Shown here piece by piece: positions 50,315 to 60,800 of a stretch of 64,000 nucleotides of DNA. The stretch comes from Cymbidium sinense (taxonomy: Eukaryota > Streptophyta > Magnoliopsida > Asparagales > Orchidaceae): NCBI GenBank assembly GCA_021442155.1, contig CM038222.1, positions 55,919,352 through 55,983,351 of the forward strand, read 5' to 3'. Position 1 is the first letter of the stretch. Each line of letters starts with the position of its first letter. The notes under the pieces were generated by a model that did no database searches, was not told the DNA's origin, and worked only from the letters and a program-made list of their open reading frames with translations. The position numbers and the translations under genes were made by a program.

Positions 50315-50660
50315 CTACAACAGATTAGTTTGAGAGTTCAAGTTCACCTTATGAGAAAGTGTGTAGTGTCGTAGCTTCTGAGATGCAAAGATCAAAGCTA
50401 AGCAATGTTTCTCAATAGTTGGATAGTTTGCTTCAGTAGGGGTCAAATGATGGTTGAGATAGTAGAGTGCACTTTCCTTCCCCTCGTCATTGGCTTGGGC
50501 CAGAGTCAGAGAGTCATCTAGTGCGCGTAAAAGGATCAATGGCCTGCCGGATAGGGGTCAAGGAGAACTAGCTTCATCAAGTATTCTTTGATGTCTTCGA
50601 ATGCTTGCTGGCACCTATCATCCCACTTGAACTTAGCATTCTTTTTGACAAGTGTTGAGA
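50315..50660 (-). pseudogene. First (gypsy-type) RNase H domain, element Y
   Basis: Begins after KFKWDDRCQQAFEDIKEYL (near 50580-50640) and continues ALDDSLTLAQANDEGKE, YYLNHHLTPTEANYPTIEK and CLALIFASQKLRHYTLSHKV. This domain removes the RNA strand after reverse transcription. Stops and a frame change separate its pieces. It joins the RT thumb on the right and the second RNase H on the left. Confidence 0.82.
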
Positions 50661-50699
50661 AGGGCTTGCATCTCCCTGATAAGTTTGATATAAAGCATC

Positions 50700-51475
50700 T
50701 TAGGTATGCCAACAGTCCTTGAAAATGGATCTGAATTGAGTTAAACTCTTATGAGGTGGCATTTCAAAGATAGCTTTAATCTTTTTAGGATCTATTTCTA
50801 TTCCCCAGTGTTGAACAATAAACCAAAGGAATTTCCTTGAAGTGACTTTGAATGCACATTTCATGGGATTCATTTTAAGGTTATATTGTCTTAACCTTTC
50901 GAAAACTATTCTCAAGTCAAAGAGGTGGTCTTCCTTCTCTGCTCTTAACTACTATATTATTAACATAGCACTCAACCAAATAATAGATGAGCTCATTGAA
51001 GATTTGAGTCATGGCGCGTTGGTATGTAGCACTAGCATTTTTAAGGCCGAAAGGCATGACCCTATAACAGAAGATTTTGATCAGGGTTCGGAAAGCAGTG
51101 TTTCTTTCATCTTTAGGAGACATCTTGATTTGGTTATAGCCAAATGACCCATCCATGAAAGAGAACACAATATGAGATGAGGCAATGTCCATCATTAATT
51201 CTAGTATAGGAAGAGGAAACTAATCCTTAGGATATGCCTTGTTTAAGTCCCTAAAATCAACACAAATGCGAATTTGGCCATTCTTCTTCTTAATTGGGAT
51301 GACACTAGCTAACCAGGTAGGATATTTTTCTTCCATGATGAAACCAGCATCGATCAATTTCTTGACTTCATAAATGACCTATTATTCAATTTCTAATTGC
51401 ATGCATCTAGGAGCTTGCTTAATGTGGGTAACGATAGGGTCTATTGCTAGCTTGTGAACTACTACATCAGGAGAT
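50700..51475 (-). pseudogene. Reverse transcriptase domain, element Y (YVDD changed to YVNN)
   Basis: Pieces in order: PDVVVHKLAIDP (near 51440-51475), EVKKLIDAGFIMEEKYPTWLAS, KKKNGQIRICVDFRDLNKAY (near 51230-51290), SFMDGSFGYNQIKMSPKDE, YRVMPFGLKNASATYQRAM, ECYVNNIVVKS (near 50930-50960), then LRQYNLKMNPMKCAF and GIEIDPKKIKAI. The catalytic YVDD box has become YVNN, which removes both metal-binding acids. A one-base frameshift after VVKS splits palm from thumb (near 50915), and stops lie upstream. In a live element this domain copies RNA into DNA. Confidence 0.88.
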
Positions 51476-51498
51476 AATTTAGGAATTTCTTCATAACT

Positions 51499-51930
51499 TT
51501 ATGTGAAGCAGTATTTAAACTCAGTCAATAGCCTAACTAAGTCATTGGTTTCTTCTTCATTCAACAATAAACTAATGTATGTCAGGCGAGGATTTTCTTC
51601 TATCCCGAGATTGATTTCTTTTAGCTTATCGATTATTGAATGAATCTCCTCTTCAAACTCTAGCAATACCTCTTTGACTTGGAGATCATCTAGATCATCT
51701 GAAGTTTTTAAACACACATTATCATAAAATTTGGGGATGTGTGAGGAGAACCTATCAGATTCTAAATGGTTGGTAAAAACTAGGCAAAAATCTTCATCAT
51801 TGATTAGACCCACTATGCCGAATCCTAGTCCTCCTCTTGATTGTGCTTCTCTGCCTGTATTGTTCCATAAATTTTCAAAATATTCTGACCTGTACTTGGA
51901 CCAAGTGTGAGGAACTAAACCATTTTGCAC
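51499..51930 (-). pseudogene. Protease-RT linker with acidic region, element Y
   Basis: A 143-residue open frame: SKYRSEYFENLW near the start, RGGLGFGIVG, an acidic middle (EEEIHSIIDKLKEINLG) and LLLNEEETNDLVRLLTEFK at the end, leading into the RT N-terminus after a stop. Linkers with a YRSE...GLGFG motif are found between protease and RT in plant Tat elements. No catalytic role is known. Confidence 0.65.
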
Positions 51931-52202
51931 AAGATTTTGAACACAAGGAAAGTAAAATTCAAAAGGTAATTTTGTTAATTCTTTAAAAGTATCTTACTCA
52001 AGCCCTACATCGAGCTCTAGACTTGAGGATGATGAACCTAAAAAGAACCTCTTCTGCTTTGTATCACTGGAAGACTTAGGGACTTCTTAACTATCAAACC
52101 TTCAACTTTCTGATGTATAAGTGAGGTAAGAGCTAAGGTTCCCAACTGCTACCTGATAGTTTCACATAAACCAGATTCTAATATTTTACTTTGCTTGGAG
52201 GC

Positions 52203-52505
52203 CTAGTCTTCATCTCTAGCTTGATCAAAAGTCACCTCCAATGAAACCCGCTGAGAGGGGTTAGCTGGTATACTAATCACATTAGACTCATCCTCTGAGC
52301 TAGATTCCAAGTTTATGTGAATAGTAGAGGTACTCCTATGAACTGGAACATGACCTCTATTGACTAAAGGCCAACTAGGGGGTCTCCCACCTCTGGAACT
52401 ACCTCTGTTTCTGCCTCTACCTCTACCTGGTGGAGGTTGAGCCATCCTACCCACATGTCCATATGATGGAATGAACTGTGGGTCTAACGTGATATGTAGA
52501 TCCAC
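52203..52505 (-). pseudogene. Arg/Gly-rich (RGG-like) linker segment, element Y
   Basis: A 100-residue frame holding PPPGRGRGRNRGSSRGGRPP near residues 24-43, followed by an acidic Ser/Glu patch (ESSSEDES). RG-rich tracts bind RNA in many proteins, and in this place it could replace or supplement a nucleic-acid-binding Gag function. That role is inference. The stretch 51931-52202 between this and the next linker has no clear domain. Confidence 0.55.
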
Positions 52506-52599
52506 TTCTTCTTCAATTCTCCTTTCTTGCTCACTTGGACTTTTCTTTTTCTTTTCATTTTCTTTTATCTTTTCTTTTGTTTCATTTTATTTTGCTTTT

Positions 52600-53645
52600 G
52601 CATTTGAATTTTGTCCAAGTTCACAAGAAAGGGTGTTTTGAGGAAGATAGTAGGTCGCATCCTCATAAATCGCAACCTCTCTCATTGAGAATGGCTTTTC
52701 ATCCCCGTTGATGCGGTACTCAATTCCATCTTTTCTGAACTTAATGCACTAATGAAGGGAAGATGGAATGATTTTGTTCCAATGTATCCAAGGCCTACTA
52801 AGCAAAGAAATGAACGAAGTATTTGAATCACTGATGTAGAACTTGGCTTCAGCCTTCCAGTCACCGATCTCCAATGATAACACTATGGAACCTAAAGCCC
52901 GCTCGCCTTGATCATTGAATCCTCTCAACATCATCCTATCTCCTCAGAGAGTAGAGATGTTGATCTTCAAATAGGCAAGGGTCTTTAGACCCATAATGCT
53001 TACTAATTTACCTAAATCCATGAGAACCCGGGTGAGCCTGAACCTGTCCATGTCGAATGTAATGTATAGGGGACGGTTGTTCTCCAAGTCCCCTAGTAGA
53101 AGGTCCTCATCTGTGAAAGTGAATCCTTGGGCTTCTTTTGCATAGTGTGCTTCCTCACCTATAGCGGTCAGCTGAGCTAAGCATATTTCAAGATCAAGGA
53201 GAGCCTTGATTAGTGACTCCCTCATCTCTTTGGTTAAGGCAAGGGCATCATATATGCTTAGCTTAGATGATGACTTTCTTAGATGAGAAAAGACGTTATA
53301 GTCCACCTTCGACTGGTCTTCCACAAGCATATCCAAGGGTGGAGCATCCTGTGGAAGGGCTTCTCGATCTTCAGTATCAATGACTTGTTTTCCTCTATCT
53401 AGAGGTGTTGCCCTAGGAGGTAGAACCTTGTCACTACGGAGGTTGACTTCGGTAATCTCTGGAGGTAAGGTGGTGGCAAATTCTACTTGCACTTCAGGCT
53501 CACCTACAGCTTCTCGTATGGGACTCTCAGAATTGGATGATTCCAAGTCTATCTCAAGAGGTGAACCCATAGTATTCAGAGTTGGAAGATCCAACTCTGA
53601 ATCAAAAAGAGGAAGATCAGAATTATTATAATTTATTAGACTCAA
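52600..53645 (-). pseudogene. Aspartic protease region with N-terminal spacer, element Y
   Basis: The long frame 52944-53645 carries a spacer (LDLPTLNTMG, EITEVNLRSDKVLPPRATPL) and ends in RPLYITFDMDRF, VLMDLGKLVSIMGLKTLAYL. The next frame has MMLRGFNDQGERALGSIVL, WKAEAKFYISD, SFISLLSRPWIHWNKIIPSSLH. This is the usual retropepsin layout of Tat elements. The active-site triad appears as D-L-G rather than D-S/T-G, and GRPWIH has become SRPWIH. A stop/frameshift separates the halves near 52940. The protease would cut the polyprotein. Confidence 0.8.
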
Positions 53646-54309
53646 AGAGTTATAGCTAGGAATAGAAGAAGATAAATCATCAGAAGAGACATATGTAATT
53701 TAAATCATTTTTATTTTTCAATTTCTTGGAAGTATTTAGAGGTACAAAGTAAAAGTTAAGTAGAGTGAGTAGAGTAATGGATTTGACGCCCTTATCCACT
53801 GATACAAGAGTTCTACTAGTAGAAGAAATAGAAGAGATAGTTGAAATGGAAGAAGTTGTCGGTGTGAAAGCTACAACTAAAGGCTGGAGTCTGGACACAG
53901 TCGATGGCTATGTTAAGGGGCTATCCCGGGCTGACACATGCTGCTGCAGCTGCTGCTACTGCTGAGCTCCCACTTTCCTAGAGTTGGCACTGGAAACTTG
54001 CAAACCTTCCTTGGTGTTAGAGATTTTAGTTGACTCAGGCACCTGTGTGAAAAACTTCTTGATCTTCTGAATTATTTTCTTAGAGGTTTTAGACAAAGAG
54101 ATGTCCCAACTTTCTTTGGTTTTGGTAGGATCACTTGTATTCCCAAGGATTACCCAAATGGAACTAGAAGGTTGTTCCATAAGGTATTCCTTTGGGATAA
54201 TGATAGCATCGATCTTGAAACTGTGTTCAAGCCAATCCTTAAAAGTAAAGTAATCCTCCAAAATGTGGCCTAGCATATGGTGGTAAGGGCAAAAATTTGG
54301 ATCATGACT
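53646..54309 (-). pseudogene. Gag C-terminus, element Y (truncated at junction)
   Basis: The minus frame 53956-54276 can be extended upstream to FCPYHHMLGHILEDYFTFKDWLE. The spacing C-P-Y-H...G-H resembles the Cys/His end of Tat Gag proteins, with the last cysteine now Y (EDYF for EDC.F). It continues with KKIIQKIKKFFTQ and a spacer of about 300 bases rich in Ser/Thr codons (53680-53898). The capsid part is missing: just upstream (54310-54352) the sequence switches to a different element. Confidence 0.65.
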
Positions 54310-54352
54310 TTAGCCAACCCTCCCCACCCACCCACCACCACCAACCCTTTTT
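54310..54352. other. Deletion/recombination junction between elements Y and X at a CCCACC-rich run
   Basis: On the minus strand, RT-thumb sequence of X (KIDQKDIKVMLEMQPKK) runs straight into a proline/glycine-type low-complexity run and then the Gag C-terminus of Y. Plus strand 54318-54347 is almost only C and A with ccacc units. Two elements in the same orientation are fused here. Confidence 0.7.
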
Positions 54353-55010
54353 TTAGGTTGCATCTCTAACATTACTTTAATATCTTTTTGATCAATTTTT
54401 TGTTATCCAACGATGCTTTACTATAAGCCCCAGAAACTTCCCTAAAGTCATCCTAATTGTATACTTTAGGGGATTCATAGTGTCATAATTAGTTGAAGAT
54501 AACTACTTAGATTATAAAGATGTTCTTCCTTTTCTTCGCTTTTGACCACGAGATTGTCGACGTAGCATTCAACTTGGTGATAAATGAGTTCGTTGAAGAT
54601 TTGAGTCATGGCCCGCTGGTATGTGGCACTAGTATTTTTAAGGCTGAAATGCATAATCTTATAGCAGTAAATTCTGATGAAAATCATAAATGTAAATGAC
54701 TTCTCATCCTTCGGCATCATTTGACCTATCCTTGAATGAGGAGACTACATGTAAAGAGGTTATGTACACTATTAAATTTGATATTGGTAATGTGAATTTT
54801 TCTTCAAAATATGCCTAACTTAGATCTTCAAAATTGATGTATGTGTGGATTTGAATGTTCTTTGTTTTGAATAGAAACAATGTTGGGTAATCATGATAGT
54901 ATCTTTCTTCTTCAATAAGGTTAACTTCAAACTTTGATCCTCTTCTTGGTGCAAATGTTTGTGTCAAAAGTTTGTAAAATAGGAACAGTAATAGATTCAA
55001 ATTTGAGTTT
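54352..55010 (-). pseudogene. Second reverse transcriptase fragment, element X
   Basis: Pieces in order from the right: GSKFEVNLIEEERYYHDYPT, KNIQIHTYINFEDLS (decayed KNGQIR.CVDFRDLN), MPKDEKSFTFM, CYKIMHFSLKNTSATYQRAMTQIF, VECYVDNLVVKS, then out of frame MNPLKYTIR, LGKFLGLIVKH and KIDQKDIKVMLEM. It is the same domain as 50700-51475 but an independent, more diverged copy; its YVDD box is YVDN. It stops in the thumb at the junction with Y, so RNase H and integrase of X are absent. Confidence 0.82.
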
Positions 55011-55900
55011 GGAAACTGCTACCTTTGGATATGTATTTGGAACTTTATTATGGTCTTAGGTAAAGCAGTCTTTAAACTACAAAAGTAACCTAACCAAGTC
55101 GTAGGCATTTTCCTTCTAACTTATCATATATGGATGTTGGGAGGGTGGGCGGACCCTCTTTATGTTCTGAGGTTAATTTCTTGAAAATTATTGGTTAATG
55201 ATATAATTTCCTTCTCAACTTCAACGAGTGCATATTCTACTTGAAAGTCTTCAAAATTATTTGAGCAAAGTGGGTAGACTAGGCAAAAGATGATTTTATT
55301 ACTTCATTTGAAGGTTTATCTACGAGCGTTGAATCATCTTTCGAGCTTGAAAAAAGAGATATGAAGTGAAAATTTGAAATCTCATAATATTTTTTTTTGC
55401 TAGAGGTTAGGAGCAACTCTTAACTTCCAATCCTATAATAATATCATGAGATAGTAGAATTGGAGTCAATGAGCTCACATACCTACTAAGTTTCTAGTCA
55501 TATCATACACGAATTATCTTTTTAGAACTTTTTTTATTGCTGTCTAACTCTAGAGACTTGTCAAATTTTGGCTCAAAATTTATTTTGTATGTTCTTTTTA
55601 TCTCTTTTTTCTTTACTTTACACCTCGTACACTTGATTTATCATTTGGATTTCAAATCAATGTGTATTATTGGTGCTTTACTTTTTCTTTTTCCTTCTTC
55701 TCTTTCTCTCTTTTTTTTAGTCTTTGTTTATATTGTGTTCTCTGGAGGAGATTGCTTGTCTTTCTTTTCCATAGGATATTCTATGTTACGTATGACTTGA
55801 GGCGGTTGCCACTAACTAAGCAAGAAAGAATCAGGTTAAGTTCCAATCAAACACTTTTCTATCTCTTTAGAGAAGGTGGGGATGCACTTATTATTTAGTT
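55011..55900 (-). pseudogene. Linker region of element X (heavily decayed)
   Basis: Near 55100-55260 the minus strand gives a run like EVEKEIIS...FQEINL and further decayed sequence that parallels EEEIHSIIDKLKEINLG of the Y linker. From about 55330 to 55900 no domain can be read. The plus strand is T-rich, giving hydrophobic spurious frames at 55537-55898. Confidence 0.5.
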
Positions 55901-56500
55901 TAGTGGGCAACCTTCCAAGATAACTTAGGACCTTAAGTTTAACCTTTAGAATAGTTTGATGCTCTTATTTTGTATTGTGGGGTGTATCTTAAGAAGGATT
56001 TAGAATTTTATTATATCCAATGACTGGTTTGCTTCTTCCTGTGGTGTCAATCAAAGTGGTTGGACCCTGTCATTGCAATAATTGACTTCTGTGATATCTT
56101 CTAAAAGAGCGGTAGAATTGATGTCCACCTACTCTTTTTATTGCCCAAAGTTTATCCCATTAGACCTTTAAAATTTGATGATTCTAACTTTTTATTGATA
56201 GTGACACCATGAAAGCTTAGAATGGGGGCATCTCTACCTGAGTTGGAATCATTAAAGACATTAAGTCCAATGGTACTGCTATTTTATGGATTACGATAAT
56301 TATTATGATTGTCATTTTGAGAGTTGTCTTCTTTGGGGAATTAGGATTTAAGTCATTTGAGTCAGACTTATCTGAAATAGATAAGACATACTCAAAATCC
56401 TTGTCAATTTCATTCTTGGACCCTAAAGGGACCTCTATGGCCTTTCTCCTTTAGGGTGAGAATCCACATCTAGGTTTTAAGTTGAATTCCATCATATTAG
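55901..56500 (-). pseudogene. Gag-protease spacer of element X (decayed)
   Basis: LLEDITEVNYCNDRVQPL near 56050-56110 matches PPEITEVNLRSDKVLPP of Y, so the two elements are colinear here. Upstream (56200-56330) DAPILSF and related decayed pieces continue. No Cys/His Gag end or protease active site could be read, so those may be lost. Confidence 0.5.
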
Positions 56501-56690
56501 TTTTTATTAACCATAACTTTATAACCAATAATAGTGAATATTGCATTATCATAAGTCATCTTAAGATTTTCAAGCTCCATGTCAAATTTGATTCAGACAT
56601 TCTTGATAGATTTAAAGAATTTGGACCCAGACTCATCAAATTTGAATAAGATAAGGGGGTTCAAATAATTAAATTTTGATTTGGAGAGAT
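56501..56690 (-). other. Unassigned segment between leader and spacer of X
   Basis: A readable minus-strand run (KFDMELENLK, TYDNAIFTIIGYKVMVN) has no family I recognise. A normal element would have about 1.5 kb of gag here; only this short piece exists, so gag of X is largely deleted. Confidence 0.3.
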
Positions 56691-56708
56691 TTGAAGAGAA
56701 TTTTTTTG

Positions 56709-56816
56709 GAACCTCACTAGTCAAATGTTGATATGACTGTAGGTTCAGGGCTTTTTGACTGGGATTTAAGAAATTTTGGAACCTTACTTTTCAAATATTA
56801 ATATGACAGCAGGTTC
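56709..56816 (-). repeat. Two tandem GAACCT...AGGTTC hairpins in the X leader
   Basis: gaacct (56709-56714) faces aggttc (56741-56746). The unit repeats with gaacct (56779-56784) and aggttc (56811-56816), about 70 bases apart. Loop sequences differ between the copies while the arms are identical. Confidence 0.6.
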
Positions 56817-56870
56817 ACAAATTTAGGAAATCGTTTATTTTTTATTTTTATTTTTATTTTGAAAATCAAA

Positions 56871-57416
56871 CTCTCACTTAACAAATTTGGGTATGTTAAA
56901 TGGAGTTTAATTTTATGTTGGTATTGATTATTGTGTGTTGATATGTGGTTTTATTTTGGTTTTTGAAAAGGAAACTCTCATTTAACAAATTTAAGTATGT
57001 TAAATGGAGTTAATTTTGTTTTAAAATATATTTTGAAATTTTGTTTGGAGAATGTCTTGGAATTTTTAAGAAAAATTTTTGTTTGATCTTTTGTTTGTTT
57101 GTTGTATTTATTGTTTGATTTTGATTTTGAGATATAACTCCCATTTAACATATTTTGGTATGTTAAATGGAGTTGGTTAATCTTCTTTGATAAAGGTTTT
57201 GATATTTATTTTTGAAGAAAAGGTTTTATTTAATTTAATTTTGATTTTGAAAAAGAAATCTTCACTTGACAAATTTGGGTATGCTAAGTGGGGCTCAATT
57301 AATCTTATTTTGAAAGGGGTTCAAATTTTTTTGGAGAAAATATTATTGTCTTTGTTTAGTTTTGTTCTTAAAGAGAGAACCTCCATTTAACAAATTAGAT
57401 TATGTTAAATGGGGTT
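56871..57416 (-). repeat. Five tandem hairpin repeats (catttaac...gttaaatg) in the X 5' leader
   Basis: Cores at about 56871-56905, 56975-57008, 57137-57173, 57261-57294 and 57378-57416, spaced about 100-165 bases. Each has an inverted repeat of the type ccatttaac / gttaaatgg with a 12-base loop. In the fourth copy cactt pairs with aagtg where others have catttaac/gttaaatg, a two-sided change. The array lies between the PBS and the coding region in element sense. Confidence 0.75.
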
Positions 57417-57800
57417 TATATGATTTTTATTTCATAAAGACTTTTGAAAATTTTTGTAAAAGTTGTTTTTATTATACTTTGGATTTTATTGAAATTTTGT
57501 TAAGCATGGGATGAACCTTGCTTCACCAAGCTAGTGGTAAAAGGTTCTAAATTTTATGTTTGGTTATTTTTTCTTTCTTTAGTTAATTTATTTTTACCTA
57601 TTGGGGGACCCAATAAGAGTTTTAAGACCTACATGGAGTGATGTCCTAGAACCTAAAAGATGTTGGCTACCTTTACTTAAGGATGAAAAAAGAAAAGTGC
57701 CAACAAAAAGAAAGATAGTCTTGGGCTTATATAAAATACAAGTTCATTATCGATACTTGGAGATAATAATTATCTACTAAAGATGGAGAGAGGAACCATT
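57417..57800 (-). other. Leader of element X between hairpin array and PBS
   Basis: T/A-rich, no open frame of note. It would be the first part of the internal RNA after the PBS. No further repeats seen. Confidence 0.5.
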
Positions 57801-57816
57801 CCCAGCGGAGTCACCA
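57801..57816 (-). promoter_or_regulatory. Primer-binding site of element X
   Basis: On the minus strand tggtgactccgctggg, 8 bases from the LTR end. The plus strand reads cccagcggagtcacca, like the 3' end of a tRNA including CCA. It resembles the tRNA-Arg-type PBS reported for Ogre/Tat elements. One base differs from the common tggcgactcc form. It proves that the LTR to its right is a 5' LTR and that element sense is minus. Confidence 0.75.
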
Positions 57817-57824
57817 GAAAAATT

Positions 57825-60800
57825 TGTGATGCTTATTTTTGGATGTGTATGGGAGGGGAGGGGGGATACCATATAGATCATAGGGGGTATTTATTAAGGT
57901 GATCGAGTATGACATTGATGTATGATGTACTATCTCGAAAGATAGAGGCATCACCCTTCAATGAACCTAATCACCTAATAAGGACTCTTAAGGCATGATG
58001 GGTCTTTGAATATACCAGAGATTTTTTTCTTGCTTTACATGGATGAATAAAGTAAGGTTTATATTAAACCAGATTCTAAAGTTCTCTGTGGAGGTAAGCC
58101 TCTATAGTTAATTGCATCCTAAGGAAGGTGAATTCCTTAGGAACACTCTCGATTAAAGTAGGCAATTATTGTCTCCAAAGATTTAAAAGATAGACTATGA
58201 AAGGATGGGATATATATTGGAAAATTAATTGGAAAAACTTAAGGAGAAGACTTAATTTTGGAAGCCAAAGGAGGTGAGTAAGGAACACTCATGATACTGG
58301 GAAGCCTAATATGTGCTCTAATATATCCTATGGTAAAGCTTTATACATTTAAAATTAAAGAAATTTATATGTTTTGAGTTGAAATTTTATTAGATTACTA
58401 GGTTTATAATCCATCAACATAAGGTTACGGGAATGCATAAAAGGTGAAGATTTATGCTTGTAGCCCAAAGGAAATAGCTACATCGGATCCTAAATCTAGG
58501 GAGCTTTAGTAAGAGCTAAAGCACTACCTAAATCTAAGAGAAGATGTGCATAAGGTTTACCTCCAAAAGAGAGGATAAACTACCAGATTGCTGGGCTTAT
58601 AATCGCCCAAAGTAGCCACCAACTAACTCCTCCTACAATTTTAAAATCATGTAGTCAAGTCTTATTAGATTGCAAGATAGTTGGGCTATTATTTATTTAG
58701 AAAGAGACTAAAGTCCTTAAACCCACTCCCCAAGAGACTAGAGCATGAATGGTATAAGTAATGACGTGATCTAACACAAAAATCTTTTCAAGGTTTACTC
58801 TAATTTTGACACTTCATTTTGACAAAGGCTTAAGAAATTTGATGTCTATATACATGATGAAAGTAGATCATTGCCTAAACCAGCAAGAAAGGGGTATTTT
58901 CCATCGCAAGGGACACCCTCACAGGTCAGGCATCCCCTTATCATGCAAGGATGGAAATCCCCTATTTTTAGGAGTGAAATAATATGATATGCATGTTGTG
59001 AAACATTCAACCATTTAGTTAAGGGGTAGCTAAATCTTTTAATTATCTTATTTAATGCCTAAGCTTTATGGTGAGGTTATGAATTATTTGAAACTTTTGT
59101 TATGAGTTGTAGTTGGATAGAAAATTTATTTTTATCCTAGGAGCCTAATCGCATCCAGGCCATACATTAAAGCATCAATCTTAAGAAACTATGAAAAGCA
59201 TGTTGTTTCTAATGCACAATTTAAACATAACATCGATCAATTTTATAAAACTAGTGTAAATGAGTAAGAGGCCGGTGCGGTCAGGTACCGCTGTACAACT
59301 TGAAAAGAAAATATGAGTAACCAAGCTCTACCCTTATACAACTAAGAATTATAAAATAATAATTATAATTTATGATGAATGAATGCTATGGGGGGTCTTC
59401 AAACCTTCAAGTCTTCATGTCTTTTCCATCTCCATGTATTCATTTGATTTGATTTGCTCCACTTCATAGGCATCACATGGCACCCCAGGATAAAGCCTTC
59501 TATCCAATGCTCATCCTAAACCCCATAACACTAATCCTAATTCCTAATTACAAAATTACATTAAGAATAAGAAAAATTAAATCTAACAATACCTATAAAA
59601 TAGAGGTTAGTTAAACATGCGTACAATCCCAAGCAGTTATATCATAATTTGGACTTAGCACCCTGCACATGAGTAACCAAGCCCATCTATCTTAATTTAG
59701 ATTATGCTTAGGGGCTTAAGCAACTTGCAAAGAGAACATTTGTATTTATTTTTAAGAGACCCCTTAAGCATAATCTCTTGTATAAAATATGGTTAGGATA
59801 ATCACAGCCTACCATCCAGTCTATGAAGCATACACCCTAACATCTAGTTTAAAATATTACATCACAAAATAAAACATACATCACACTATATAACATTCTA
59901 ACATAAAGCTAGAAGTGGTGACTTAACTCTAGTGTATGTGTTGAGGCTTGTGTCTATGTCTTCCTAAGCATTAGCATTATATTTTTCTAAGTGAGAAAAA
60001 GATTTAATTTAACCATAAAGGATGATTTCACTTCAAGTTATTTAGTTGATTTGAGAATTTTAATTTGTGTTTTGTTTGGTTTCATGTGACCTACACTTAG
60101 CAACTAAGTGTTATAAAGAGAGGAAAGAGAATTGCTCTCTTTCGTCCCTATCCAAAGCTCCTTTTTAAAGCATGTTAATTTGATTTAATTCTCTTTAGTG
60201 AATGGCTTATCAAGCATTTTAATTAATCTTAAGTTTAGGTTCACTTTAAATAGCTCCATTCAATGTAAAAGGCATCTTATGATTAGTCAGATTGAATTAC
60301 TACTGCATGACACATGTCAAATTATTTCTTTCCACCACATATAATATGCATATGGTTTAATCCTAAATATATCTATACATGCAACATGTTTTAATCACGC
60401 TTGAATGATGATAAATGTGTTTATGTTTGGAATTTTATATTTTCATTTTTATTGAATCACATAAACATATAAATTAAAGCCCTATCTAAATTACAATACC
60501 AAAATACATAAGAATGGAATTACATTAGTACGTGTCACTGTTGACCATGGAAGTGAGGTAATCAAATGACCTCCTTGAGGTTACCTAAAGCCTTGTATTC
60601 CCGGGATGTCCGACTATATACTTATTAATATTACAAACCTATGTAAATCTATATATGAATCAAATGAAAGAGAGCATTATCTTACATGCAACATATGTTA
60701 ACAACCTAAATAATTATGGGATGCATGTATCTATAATAGAAAAGGGGGTTCTCATTCCTTAATTAAATACACACATACATGTATAAGAAACATAAGCAAG

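Noticed and set aside
50842..51147. Plus-strand frame of 101 residues
   Set aside because: Antisense shadow of the minus-strand RT of element Y.
55537..55898. Hydrophobic plus-strand frames that look like membrane proteins
   Set aside because: T-rich antisense of a decayed element-X linker; the hydrophobicity comes from composition.
57801..57816. tRNA gene, because the plus strand ends like a tRNA 3' end
   Set aside because: Only the terminal 16 bases match; no cloverleaf upstream. It is a primer-binding site.
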